Shown piece by piece: positions 24,963 through 34,842 of a DNA stretch of 64,000 bases. Location: positions 1 to 64,000 of the forward strand of contig NW_026973714.1 in the NCBI RefSeq assembly GCF_035594125.1. Direction: 5' to 3'. The DNA comes from Scylla paramamosain. Lineage: Eukaryota > Arthropoda > Malacostraca > Decapoda > Portunidae. Each line of letters begins with the position of its first letter. Positions within the stretch are counted from its first letter, which is position 1. The notes beneath the pieces were generated by a model. That model did not search any database, had not been told where the DNA came from, and saw nothing but the letters and a program-made list of their open reading frames with translations. Made by a program: the position numbers and the translations under genes.

Positions 24963-25881
24963 TAGGCTAAAAAAGTTCAAGTCACCAGGACCTGATGAAA
25001 TATATCCCAGAGTACTTAAGGAATGTAAAGAGATTATTAGTGAGCCGTTAGTTTCTGTCTTTTAGGAAATCACTGGAGTCGGGTGAGGTACCAGTAATGT
25101 GGAGGCAGGCTAATGTAGTACCCATCTTTAAGAAAGGAGATAAAACTTTAGCGTCTAATTATAGACCTGTCAGCTTAACTTCAGTCGTAGGTAAAATGTT
25201 AGAGTCAATAATAGCGAGGAACATTAGGGAACATTTAGACAAACATAACTTGATAAATCAGTCACAGCATGGCTTCACGAAGGGGAAGTCTTGCCTGACA
25301 AACTTATTAAGTTTTTACAGTAAGGTGTACGAGGCAGTAGATAATGGTGATAGTTATGATATCTTATATCTGGACTTTAGTAAAGCATTTGACAAGGTAC
25401 CCCATCAAAGGCTCCTGAGAAAGGTTAGGGCACACGGGATAGATGGGAAGGTGTTAGGCTGGATAGGATCATGGCTTGGTAACAGGCGACAGAGAGTGGT
25501 AATAAATAGCTCGAAATCCGAGTGGGGTCATGTAATTAGTGGGGTACCACAGGGATCAGTATTAGGGCCATTGTTATTTCTAATGTATATCAATGACTTG
25601 GATAGTGGAATTAGTAGTGATGTTAGTAAATTTGCGGATGACACAAAGATAGGTAGATTAATTAGGTCAGAATCGGATGCCATCGCCTTGCAGGCAGACT
25701 TAGATAGAATGAATGAATGGACGGATAGATGGTAAATGCAATTTAATATCAATAAATGCAAAGTGCTTAGCGTAGGTAGAGGAAACCCACACAATAGGTA
25801 CACATTAGACAACCAAACTCTGGTAGGTAAAGGGTACGAGAAAGATTAGGAATTATAGTTAGCTCTGAACTCCGTCTAAGG
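24963..25881 (+). pseudogene. CR1/L2-group LINE reverse transcriptase fragment
   Basis: Starts inside the RT with FKSPGPDEIYPRVLK. After a one-base shift near 25.06 kb it runs open through [51 protein letters not shown] and KFADDTKI (25.63 kb), i.e. RT blocks through the catalytic Asp pair. TAA at 25733 then interrupts it before MQFNINKCKVL. The hAT end at 25882 cuts it off before the C-terminus. Most of the RT core (212 codons) is uninterrupted, so this copy is younger than its neighbours. Confidence 0.85.
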
Positions 25882-27795
25882 CAGTGGTTCCCAAACTATC
25901 TTACCTGACGCCCCCTTTTTGCTTCCAGTAGACCCGCACGCCCCCAGTGCCTCTTTTTTTTTTTTCATATGAAATGATTCTTACATTTATTTCTTAGCAT
26001 TGTTCAGGAAAACATATTTGTTTGTATTACATTTTAATAATGAAAGCCACTCAAACAAATAATAGTACATTCCAGTAACTAAAAAGGAAACATTTGGTTC
26101 AAAATGAGCGAAAAAAAAGGTTTGAACATTAGCAAATTGGCAAAATTGAGTTGCAATTTTAAGAAAAAAATAATTTGAAAACATGGCATATAATATTTGG
26201 AATGACTCATGAGACTAAGGCAAAATTTATGAACTAATTTAGTGAGATGGATGCTGCTGCTTCTTCCTCACAAGATCAGAAATTCTAGGATTGAAGGATG
26301 ACAGCGCACAACGCAAGTCATTTTCTACATCAAGTCGGTTGCGCTGTTTTGTTTTCAGAACAACAAGAGCTGAAAATCCTGCTTCACAAAGATAAGTAGA
26401 AGAAAAGGGAAGAATCACACGAAGTGCTTCTTCACCTATTTTTGGGTACATGGGGAGATATTTCACCCAAAACTCTTCTAACTTAATTGTTTCAAAGTCC
26501 CTTTTCGCGCTGGAGTCACATTTCAAATCGATGGCTTCCTCTTGCAGTGATTCCAGTAACAACTCCACATCAGTGTTAAATGGATTCTGCACCAATGTCC
26601 AAAGAGAATTCTCCATTGAGACATCTGGAAAATAGTGTATAAATTCCTCAGCAAGGGAATGCAGATGTGATAAAACCTCTTTTGTCACGTCATACTGCTC
26701 ATTGTTTCTCTTCTCAGATAAGAGCTCATTCAGATGTGAGAACGATGAAAAGTTCCCAACTTGTACTTTTCGTTTCCAAAGATGAATTTTTCGGTGAAAG
26801 CTCTGATCACATCAGTGTGCAATGATGTTTGTGTTTCTTCCTTGTAGCTTCAAATTGAGGTTGTTGATAGCCTCAAAAAAGTCCACAAGGTATGCTAGTG
26901 AGAGCTGAAAGTCTTCCTCTCTGAATGCTTCATACAGTTTGTCTTGTTTCTGCTTCTGCAAGAAAATTTTCACTTCATCTTTGAGCTCGTAAAGACGACT
27001 CAGCATGTTTCCCTTGGAAAGCCAGCGGACTTCGGTGTGAAACAGGAGAGTCTTGTAATCAGTGCCCAAATCTGAGCAAAGAGCTGCGAAAAGCCTAGAA
27101 TTCAAAGAGCTATTCTTTACAAAATTCACCACTTTTATTTCCAAATTCAGTGAACTGCGTAGATTACCAGGCAGAGTTTTGCTTGCTAATGATTGTCTGT
27201 GGATAACACAGTGAGTCCCAGTTACAGCAGGATTTTTTTTCTTTCACCAGCTTCACAAATCCAGAGCGAGATCCAATCATTGATGGGGCACCATCAGTAC
27301 AAACACCGACTAATTTTTCCCATGAAAGACCGTGCTCTTGGAAAAACTCATCAACCTTTGAAAAAACATTGATGGCCTTTGCTGTTGTCTCCAGTGCTGC
27401 TGAGAAAAGAATTTCTTCTTTCACAGTTCCTTCATCCACGAATCGAGAATAAACAAGCAGCTGGCAGAGGTGAGCAACATCAGTACTTTCATCGCACTGT
27501 ATTGCAAAGAAGCGAGATGCTTTTATTTTGTCCAAAACTTGTTCTTTTATGTCTTCTGAAAGTTCGTCAATGCGACGCTTCACTGTGTTATCTGATAAGG
27601 AAATCTTTGATAACTTTCTTTGGCTTTCTTCCCCAAGCACAGTATTTGCAGCACTCAAAATGCAGGGTTTTACAAGAGTCTCCCCCACAGAGTGAGGCTT
27701 CTTTGTTTTTGCAATAAGTAGTGACAGCTCGTAAGATGCTTCCACCAGTTTCCACGTTTCTTGAAAAACACTGCTTGAGTCCAGCTTCATACGAT
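25882..27795 (-). mobile_element. hAT DNA transposon fragment (Charlie/ZBED5-like)
   Basis: One terminus is visible: CAGTGGTTCCCAAACTAT at 25882, a typical hAT terminal inverted repeat. The flanking 8 bases are GTCTAAGG. The transposase reads from right to left on the minus strand. The other terminus and second target duplication are absent; near 27.80 kb the sequence passes into a Penelope-like fragment on the opposite strand. Confidence 0.75.
26239..27795 (-). pseudogene. hAT transposase, three frame pieces
   Basis: From the right: a piece with KLVEASYELSLLIAKTKKPHS, ETLVKPCIL, FFAIQCDESTDVAHLCQLL (catalytic-core Asp region) and VGVCTDGAPSMIG (second catalytic Asp region). A middle piece follows with LLFHTEVRWLSKGNMLSRLY. 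The C-terminal hATC dimerisation part is EEALRVILPFSSTYLCEAGFSALVVLK. These are diagnostic of the hAT family related to domesticated ZBED5-type genes. Frame breaks lie near 27.16 and 26.75 kb. The N-terminal BED finger is missing at the Penelope junction. Inactive relic. Confidence 0.85.
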
Positions 27796-28383
27796 TCAGC
27801 AAACAAAGAGAATAAAGATCCCTGTACAACCAGCGAAAGAGAGAGGTATATATGTGTACCAAATTCGGACAAGGCTTCCATAATCAATAAATATTTGTCT
27901 AAAACAGGATTAAAAATAGCAACATTAGCGGGAGAGAAAATTGGTGAGCTAACGAGGACTAAAGAGACCGGACTTGTTAATAATAACAGCGTAGTGTACA
28001 GCATACCATGCAAAGGTTGTACAAAGCAGTACATAGGAGAAACAGGCAGGGGACTTAAAACAAGAATAGCAGAGCATAGGAAAGATGTTTTAAAACACAA
28101 CACATCAAACTCCCTTGTATTGCACATAGAAAAATGTAAACACCTACCAAAATGGGAAGAGGCTAAAGAAATTAGAGTTGGATTGAAGAAAAGAATGAGA
28201 AAAGCTATAGAGGGAGCCCTCATAACAACTAGGGCGGGTAATTCTGCCAAATTGGCCCTCAGGTCAGGTACAAGGAAAATCCCCAGTAAAGGCTCATCAC
28301 GTAGGCGGATAATGCCATCTAGGAAAATAAAATTAGGTGAGCTACACGCCAGGATGGCAATACTCTGTACGAATGCCAAATGA
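27796..28383 (+). pseudogene. Penelope-like element C-terminus with GIY-YIG endonuclease
   Basis: Open to TGA at 28381-28383. The core SIPCKGCTKQYIGETGRGLK followed by RIAEHRKDV is the GIY-YIG endonuclease of Penelope-like elements, with the preceding CxxC and catalytic Tyr, Arg and His visible. The RT that normally precedes it is absent because the fragment joins antisense hAT sequence near 27.80 kb; the start codon of the open frame lies within hAT sequence. The last ~60 residues are Arg/Lys-rich. Confidence 0.85.
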
Positions 28384-28435
28384 GAAAATTTTGTATGTTG
28401 TTATAAATAGTGTGTTTTCACTCATGTAAATCAGT

Positions 28436-28475
28436 CTCTCTGAGGATGGCTATTCAGCCGAAACGTTAGAGATTA
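28436..28475 (+). ncRNA. Hammerhead-ribozyme-like core of the Penelope element
   Basis: CTGAGGA (28440-28446), a GGCT/AGCC stem with an ATTC loop (28448-28459) and GAAAC (28460-28464) give the CUGANGA...GAAA core order of a hammerhead. CTCT and AGAG flank it and could pair. Hammerheads are documented in Penelope-like elements near this position. Stem I and the cleavage site are not clearly resolved, so activity is unproven. Confidence 0.5.
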
Positions 28476-28533
28476 AAAGAATCCTAACTCCTCCCTGGGT
28501 CTTTATCCCCCTTCCTAAACCCTCTCTGTTATA

Positions 28534-28640
28534 TATACGGTTTAAAACATGGAATTCCATTCCTGAGCAAACCAAAATTCATACATCATTGAAAACATTT
28601 AAAAAACACTATAAACAACATATAATTTCCTCATACTGAC
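28534..28640 (+). pseudogene. LINE RT C-terminal scrap
   Basis: About 30 codons with WNSIPEQTKIHTSLKTFKKHYK and a stop near 28640, the typical last block of CR1/Rex1-like LINE proteins. Nothing else of that element is present. Confidence 0.5.
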
Positions 28641-28884
28641 GTCTTTCTCTATTAATACTTTTATTTTCGTTTTCTTTTCTTATTTTCTTCATCCAATATT
28701 TGATTATGAAATATCTTCAGATAATAATCTCATGATTTCTACCGATAATGTAATTACATACATAAGTATACTGAAAATATTATTCATTTGTACTTTGTGT
28801 GCATATACATCACAAATCCTTCTTTCTTTCTTTCTTTATTTATTTATTTTTATTTTACTGCCCAAAAATTGGGCTGCCTAAAGA
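28641..28884. other. AT-rich stretch without a gene
   Basis: No coding or RNA feature seen; includes CTTT then ATTT simple repeats at about 28821-28855. Confidence 0.6.
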
Positions 28885-28923
28885 GTATAGATCAGGGGTT
28901 CTTAACCTTTTGATGGTTCCATA

Positions 28924-30090
28924 TGTAGTGCTGGAAATTAATTATGTATATTTCTATTTCTTTTTTTTCTAGGCTAAGGCCCATGTAATGTGCGGGGATG
29001 ACCAGACAGTCTCAGTATCATGTGACTAACCCCCCCCTTCCCCTCCTCTCCTCAGTTTCCTTTTGTCCTTACTTTTTCTCCCTCTCAGCGTCACTGTGTT
29101 GACCACTTCTATGATAAATTTACCCCGTGAATAAACGTAATTTCTCCTGCTTGGCCAGGTTATAGAGGCGAATTTTTCACCTAATTCCAGAGAATGGGGA
29201 GCCCTTAATACGATAAAATTAATTCTATAATGGTAAGGTCTTAAGCCAGCTCAAACAAATCCCAGATAATTACGTCACGCCAATGAGGTTGACGAATCTG
29301 ATAAGTCTTCTTTGCTTCGCCGTCCTCTTACCCCTGTTGCTACGCAAGCCGGGAAGAGATACCAGACCTTGACTAATTCCCCAATTGATTTCAAAAGTCC
29401 ATTGAATTAAACTTCTTAAAGTAACAACTATAAAGTAAACAGTAACTTAATTATTCATATTTTTCATCCCTGAACTCACAACCTAGTCGCCCCCCCCACT
29501 AACACAAAATTATAACTCTTAATAAATTTCCCCACTGGAAACCTTTATCCTTAGTTTCCCGCCTATTTCCTCACAAGCAAAGCCAGTCTCTCTCGGATTC
29601 TCCTCAGTCTCTCTCGGATTCTCCTCAGATATTCCTGTTGATAAACTATTGTTCTGTGTGGATAGATATTCACATTTTTTCGTTCCTTTTGTTGATTCTC
29701 TCCACGTGACTAGTGCAACCACCTGGTTCGAGATCACCGTGTGAGACTGTCCTCAGGTCTATACATACCTTTTAGGTATATTTTTTATTTATTTATTTAT
29801 TCTCTGGTCTCCCTCGCAATTCAGTAGTCGCGAAGATATCTCCATCGCAGTTTTATGTAACTGAAGAGTACGCTACCATTCTTTTGTATTTCTGGATTCC
29901 TTTTTTTTATTATTATTATTCGGATTATTCCATTATCAATTAAAAATCTATAAAAGTGTCAATATTTGTATTTCTTTTAATCCAGTGATAGGATTTGTGA
30001 TTATCGTCTGCCACAAGGGAACATCACTCGTGGGCACTAACTGAAGGTGACTTTTATTTTATATATTTTTTTTTTTTCGTGGGCACTAAA
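28924..30090 (+). repeat. 5' LTR of element A (1167 bp)
   Basis: Starts TGTAGTGCTGG and ends GTGGGCACTAAA. Nearly identical to 55526-56697, with few substitutions and T-run length changes. The boundary with the internal region is set by the 3' copy and the CATA duplications, giving TG...AA rather than TG...CA ends. A second GTGGGCACTAACTG lies about 50 bp inside the end, like a copy of the LTR/primer-site junction. Confidence 0.85.
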
Positions 30091-30091
30091 C

Positions 30092-30118
30092 TGGTGAGCA
30101 GCGGTGGCATTTATTTCG
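30092..30118 (+). other. Primer-binding site of element A (tRNA-Leu-like)
   Basis: TGGTGAGCAGCGGTGGCA begins one base after the LTR. It aligns with the tRNA-Leu-complementary site of element B with an inserted A and substitutions, so it looks like a mutated version. Confidence 0.6.
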
Positions 30119-30157
30119 CGACTGACCGAAAGAGGTGGAGACTGGAAATAATTGTAA

Positions 30158-30682
30158 ATGTTGAAGGTGGCACTTGTAGGGCATAGCCAGATTCCCCGGC
30201 ATCTAAAGGTAACAAATGTGCAAATTAGGATATTCAGAGTCCCTGGAGCAAAGGCTAGAACTTTCTTTGAGGATGATCGGTTAAATCGAGTACTCGGGTG
30301 GGAACATGACTTGACCATCTTGTGGATAGGCAGCAATGACATAGAAACATCTACCAATCCCGCTAGGATTTTCTCCGATGTTAAGAACATCATCAAAGAA
30401 ATCACTGCCAAATGCCAATCACTAGTGCATGTCTGCCAAATTGAACCCAGGACCAACCCTAAGGGAACGTCAGTGGAGAAATATAAGAAATTCCAAGTAG
30501 GAATCAATAATAGAGTAAAGAGAGCCCTGAAGACCCCAAACATTCATTTTAATAATATTCAATTTGTACAAGAACTGAGCGAGGATGGTGTTCACTGGGA
30601 CGAGAGAGGCCAAGCTCAAGTAATCAGTAAGATCAAAAGAGTTATTGAAGGTCACAGTAGCGATAGAGAGGCAGTGGAGTAG
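30158..30682 (+). CDS. SGNH/GDSL-hydrolase-like ORF of element A
   Basis: 174 residues from ATG to TAG, first ORF after the primer site. Block I VGHSQIP (nucleophile Ser10), a Gly at residue 30, block III WIGSNDI (Gly58, Asn60) and block V DGVHW (Asp143, His146) give the full SGNH catalytic set. The fold family comprises esterases/lipases acting on acyl esters; the substrate here is unknown. No signal peptide or membrane segment is seen, so it would be cytosolic. Gag starts 118 bases downstream. Element B carries a homologue (~40% identical by eye) at the same place. Esterase domains are known in CR1-type LINE ORF1; I know of no Gypsy precedent. Confidence 0.8.
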   Translation: MLKVALVGHSQIPRHLKVTNVQIRIFRVPGAKARTFFEDDRLNRVLGWEHDLTILWIGSNDIETSTNPARIFSDVKNIIKEITAKCQSLVHVCQIEPRTNPKGTSVEKYKKFQVGINNRVKRALKTPNIHFNNIQFVQELSEDGVHWDERGQAQVISKIKRVIEGHSSDREAVE

Positions 30683-30800
30683 AACACAATGTCCTGGAAG
30701 AAGAAAACCTGAGCGCATACTGTGTATCGCAGGTCACCTAACAATCAAACTGAGAGATTGTGTTCTACACCCAGTACGTTAAACTTCCATGTGAGCAAAG

Positions 30801-31621
30801 ATGACTGATAATGTTCGCCTCCCAAGGGGTGGATTAGACCCGTGGCAGGACTTAATGGATCATAACACCAGAGAGAGCCTGGGAGCAGTTAAACATGAAA
30901 GTAAAGGGAAAGACTTGAACACTTTAGAACAGGAAGTAGAGGAACTAAAGCAAATCTTAAATCAACAAAATCAGGTAATTGGGCGCTTGGCTAACATCCC
31001 TAATTTACACAGAGCACCTAGCACTCCCACCAAACCCCGAGATATCCCAATTCTTGAACTCCACCACCTACAAGGTCTTGACTCAACTACCCAACTGCAA
31101 ATTTTCATTGAACTGGTGGAGCAAAGTAGCAATGAGGACACCTGCAAAGTGCAAATTGCAAAGAGTAGGGTCAGCAGCGAGCTCGCGGCTCTCATACATA
31201 ACCATCAAACCTTACATCATTGTCACACCTGGAATAGTATTAAACAATTGCTTCTATCACAATTCTCCCAAGAGGTTAACTTTGACAGGGCGTGGAGAGA
31301 CATAGACGCACAGACATATGACTGGGTAGAATCTCCCCAAGCATTTGCCAACAAATTCACTTGCAAATATGCCACCCTAGAGACGAGCTTTCCAGGAGAG
31401 AAACTCCCTAAATGTGAGAAAATTATCAAAAGAAAGTTGTGGCAGGGCTTAACCCAAGAAGCAAAGGCTAGACTAGAAGGTTTCCTGGATGAGGATTATC
31501 CTCTTGATAAATTTATTGACAGGGTAGAACATGAGCGCCAACTGCTCGAGGCTGCCCATACTTCCCCCATTGCTAGAATTAAACCTGAACTGGGAAAATC
31601 TAGATCAAAACCCACTGGTAG
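30801..31621 (+). CDS. Element A gag, N-terminal part (interrupted by B)
   Basis: From ATG at 30801: an acidic N-terminus, a coiled-coil-like stretch (LEQEVEELKQILNQQNQVI, residues ~35-53), then a capsid-like domain (AKSRVSSELAALI, NFDRAWRDID, DWVESPQAFANKF, KRKLWQGLTQEAK) with close counterparts in B. It is cut at 31621 by the LTR of B, whose GTAG duplication ends the coding part. Reading continues in frame at 40569 if B and one duplication are disregarded. Gag would form the particle shell packaging element RNA. Confidence 0.85.
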
Positions 31622-32982
31622 TGTAACGCTCCTTTTTATTATTTCTGTGTTTCTTTGAGTCTCCCCAATAATTGTTTTCTTTTGTAGCTTGCGGTGAAGA
31701 GGAGGATAATAGCGGTAATTAAAGGTTTAGTAATTATATGAAAAAGTATATTTATAAGGCGTGTATTCGTGGGAGTGATTTAAAAGTCTTGAAACATTTG
31801 TTATAAATAGTCTTTACTTATTTCAACTGTGGTTTTCTCTAATCAGTGGTAATACGAATAATAGGATTACATCATGTTGCGTCAGCCTACCAGTAACTCA
31901 TAAGGTGTCATTTCCTAGCTTATAAAATATGTTAGTAATTTAGAATTCAATTATTAACTTCAACTAATGTCCAGCCTATATGCTCACCTTGCTAGCCAAT
32001 TATTCCTGCATTTTTATTTAAACTCACGGTTCAGTAAAATTATTTGTGAAAGAAGAGAGAGAGAGAACTAGTTAAGGTTCCAATAACTTCAGAGGCCTGG
32101 GGGTGTTGAGGGAGAGAGCACAGAATGGCGTCTCCCTTCCCTCTGGCAACAGGTGGGTCTCGTAGCTCTGAAATATTTGATTTTTCTTTTATTTAGAAGT
32201 GAATATTACTGTGTTCATGTTTATTATTCATGTCTCTAGTGAAGATATAGTGACTGTACGTGTTGACAGAATGGCGTCTCCCTTCCCTCTGGCAACAGAA
32301 TGGCGTCTCCCTTCCCTCTGGCAACAGATAAAATAGCCGGTGTTGGTCCCACGTGGAGACAGGCCACAGAGTCTTGGGAAAGTGTTAGCCATGTAATGTT
32401 TCTTTAGTCAAGTATAATCTACTGTGAATGTGTTGTGAGCAATATTATTGCCGTAGAGAAGTGATGGATGAAGGCTGTGACGCTATTTAGGGATATAACG
32501 GTGCCCAGAATCAATGGTACTCTTGAGGAGTTATAAAAGTAATTATTTTCTTGTGTATTCGTAGTGTTAAGTAACGGAGTATAAGTGTATATGCCATACC
32601 AGAATTTCAAGTGCCTTATTTTTTTTTTTTTCTAGATTAACCACTCGATAGTGTCATAGTGGGTCAGTCAACCCAAAGAATCCCATCAGTATTATTCATT
32701 TAATTATTTTTTTGCTATTTTTATATTTTTCGTTCCTCCTAATAAAGCCACACTGTAGGTACTGTGTGATAATTAACCTCTCCCTACCCTCTGGCCATGA
32801 CGATGAAAGCGAGAACCATTACCAATCAAAAATGTTTTCTTTTTTTCTATTGTGTGTGCGTGCTTCACTTCTTCTCTCTTCCTCTTCTTTTTTCTTCTTT
32901 ACCGTGAAGATCTTTGCCTCGTCTCATTAGAGCTCTGATCGGACCGGTGAGGAGAAGGGAGGAGGGGGGGGGTGGCGTTACA
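31622..32982 (+). repeat. 5' LTR of element B (1361 bp)
   Basis: Begins TGTAACGCTCC and ends GGCGTTACA (canonical TG...CA), nearly identical to 39206-40564. It contains a ~30-bp motif, ATGGCGTCTCCCTTCCCTCT followed by GGCAACAG, three times (about 32122-32152, 32268-32297 and 32298-32327, the last two in tandem). The first copy runs into GTGGGT, a possible splice donor. Short open frames inside the LTR are not supported as genes. Confidence 0.9.
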
Positions 32983-32983
32983 C

Positions 32984-33004
32984 TGGTGGCAGCGGTGGGA
33001 TTCG
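32984..33004 (+). other. Primer-binding site of element B (tRNA-Leu)
   Basis: TGGTGGCAGCGGTGGGATTC starts one base after the LTR and matches the complement of a metazoan tRNA-Leu 3' end including CCA, from memory of that tRNA. It primes minus-strand DNA synthesis. Confidence 0.8.
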
Positions 33005-33071
33005 CTGTAGTCTTGGCCAGTCGTATTGGGAGAGACAGAGTACTGGCAGTTGGGTAATATTGGGTCAAGTA

Positions 33072-33608
33072 ATGTTCAAAGTGGCTGTTGTAGGTCATAG
33101 CCAGGTACCACGTAGGTTTGATGTGGAAGTGGAGAATTCAGAAGTAAGGATATATCGTGCAGGAGGAGCAAGAGCTAGGAATTTCTTTAATGATGAGAGA
33201 TTGAATCACGTCTTGGCATGGAGACATGACCTCACTTTCCTCTGGTTAGGAAGCAATGACATCAATCCTAATACACAGCCTTGTGAATTAACAGATACAA
33301 TTCTGAACATTGGCAAAGAAATTGAACGAAATTGCGGTTCGAAGGTTATTTTGGTAGAAATAGAAAATAGACAGTATCCATCTAGCAGACCAGTAATTCC
33401 GAATGAACGCTATAAAAAGATAAAACGTGCAGTGAATGCCGCTTTGCTTAAAAGTAAACAGTTCTTGTGTATCAATTTTAACAGTTTTGTGTTTACCCTT
33501 GGAAGAGATGGAGTACATTTCGAAACCAGTGCCAAGGCTCAAATTCAACAAAAGTTGGCTATGAATATTAGCAAAGCCAAAGCTTGTCTATTTGGCCCTG
33601 TACACTAA
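33072..33608 (+). CDS. SGNH/GDSL-hydrolase-like ORF of element B
   Basis: 178 residues from ATG at 33072 (no in-frame ATG upstream after the primer site) to TAA. Catalytic blocks: VGHSQVPR (Ser10), AGGARARNF (Gly), FLWLGSNDI (Gly60, Asn62) and GRDGVHFE (Asp146, His149). Gag starts only 8 bases after the stop, so gag may be translated by reinitiation or from another mRNA. The element is intact and young and the same catalytic residues survive in the diverged relative A, which argues for selection. Possible roles (membrane or lipid interaction, RNP function as suggested for LINE ORF1 esterases) are inference. Confidence 0.85.
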   Translation: MFKVAVVGHSQVPRRFDVEVENSEVRIYRAGGARARNFFNDERLNHVLAWRHDLTFLWLGSNDINPNTQPCELTDTILNIGKEIERNCGSKVILVEIENRQYPSSRPVIPNERYKKIKRAVNAALLKSKQFLCINFNSFVFTLGRDGVHFETSAKAQIQQKLAMNISKAKACLFGPVH

Positions 33609-33616
33609 AGTTCAAC

Positions 33617-34837
33617 ATGGATCGCATAGAGTCACTAATAGATATGGAGGAGAATGAAGAATACGGTGGAGTTAGATGGGAAAATCCAGAGCAGGGAGAA
33701 TCAGAGGTCAATGCCAATCAGGTAATGATAGATACAATGAAGTTTATGGTGGCTAAACTTGAAAATATGTCAATGAGAATTGATGGATTGGAGGACTCGC
33801 TGAGTAGGGCAGTTCCCCCAGAGGGAGGAGGTACTCCAGCCGTTCTTTCAAACAGTCAGTTGCAAGTTCAAACCTCACTCCCTAGTCATTCCATGCCATT
33901 AGCCCCAGTCATGACAAGTACCCCTGCGAAGTCAACCTCAGAGGTTAGAGTCAAGCCGGAAGTGGCTAAGTCGCGAGTTGATGGGGACTTGGCGGTTATG
34001 ATTCACACAGCGCAAAGACAAGGAGAAGTAAAGGTATGGGAGGACTGTAAGACATACCTAACCAAAGAGTTTGGCGTGGACCTGAATTTTGATCAAGCTT
34101 GGAGACAGAGTGACTCTTTTCACTATGATTGGCTAGAAAACCCTCAATCCTTTGTTCACAAGTTCAAATGTCACTATGCAGCTATCCGAGGGACATTTCA
34201 TGGTGAAATTCTACCTGATCGAGACAAGCTTCTCAAACGTAAGTTATTGCAGGGATTCCCCAAGAGCAGTAAAGATCTTCTTGAGACGTTCATGGATGAC
34301 AATATTCCCTTGAACAAATTCCTTGGACATGTAGAAAATGAACGGATCTTGCTAATGCAAAAACATGCGTCAGTCAATTCAGTTCCTAATCATCCTGGGG
34401 AGGATACCTCTCGTTCTTGCTCTCGCAGTAACTCGCAGAGTTTAGCCAGCATCCAATCAGATATTTCCTCTCCCCAGTCTGAAAATAATTTGTCAAAAAT
34501 TGCTGCTAAACTAGATCAGTTGCAACAACAAATAAGTAGGTCATGTGTCTCCAAAGCACCTTCATCACCTCGCAAATTCTGTGCATTTTGCCAAACTGAA
34601 ACTCATTCCCTGAGAGATTGTTGGAGGAAACCAGAAAGGGGACACTGTTTCGATTGTAGGAGGTACGGCTGCCGTCGGGGTAATCCCACATGCCCGGGAA
34701 AAACCCCACGGACACCTTCAGTTCCCCAGAAAAATGATGGGAGAACAAGTGCCCTTCCCAAGAAATCCCAGTCAGTCCGTAACACACAATTGACAGAAGG
34801 AACACCCAACGTATCAGTCGGTGATTCTACTCAATGA
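33617..34837 (+). CDS. Element B gag
   Basis: 406 residues from ATG at 33617 to TGA at 34835-34837. The N-terminus is acidic with a short predicted coiled coil (MKFMVAKLENMSMRIDGLED). The capsid-like part (residues ~130-260) has NFDQAWRQSDSFHYDWLENP and RKLLQGFPKSSKDL, then a Ser-rich linker. Near residues 320-355 is one CCHC knuckle, C-x2-C-x4-H-x4-C, followed by a second finger with Cys in place of His (C-x2-C-x4-C-x6-C). The region after the fingers is basic. The TGA is followed by CTAG and pol continues in the same frame, so a fraction of ribosomes may read through. Confidence 0.9.
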   Translation: MDRIESLIDMEENEEYGGVRWENPEQGESEVNANQVMIDTMKFMVAKLENMSMRIDGLEDSLSRAVPPEGGGTPAVLSNSQLQVQTSLPSHSMPLAPVMTSTPAKSTSEVRVKPEVAKSRVDGDLAVMIHTAQRQGEVKVWEDCKTYLTKEFGVDLNFDQAWRQSDSFHYDWLENPQSFVHKFKCHYAAIRGTFHGEILPDRDKLLKRKLLQGFPKSSKDLLETFMDDNIPLNKFLGHVENERILLMQKHASVNSVPNHPGEDTSRSCSRSNSQSLASIQSDISSPQSENNLSKIAAKLDQLQQQISRSCVSKAPSSPRKFCAFCQTETHSLRDCWRKPERGHCFDCRRYGCRRGNPTCPGKTPRTPSVPQKNDGRTSALPKKSQSVRNTQLTEGTPNVSVGDSTQ

Positions 34838-34842
34838 CTAGG
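34835..34842 (+). promoter_or_regulatory. Putative gag-pol readthrough stop (UGA CUA G)
   Basis: The only stop between gag and pol. UGA followed by CUAG is the best-known context favouring readthrough in animal mRNAs. The homologous position in element A (40861) also has an in-frame UGA followed by CUC. Confidence 0.7.

Noticed and set aside
30158..30682. Hydrolase ORF as a captured host gene unrelated to the element
   Set aside because: A homologue sits at the identical position between primer site and gag in the separate element B, so it belongs to the element architecture.
32419..32930. Frames inside the LTRs of B, repeated at 40003-40513
   Set aside because: They recur only because the LTR is duplicated; low complexity, no domain, and they overlap regulatory LTR sequence.
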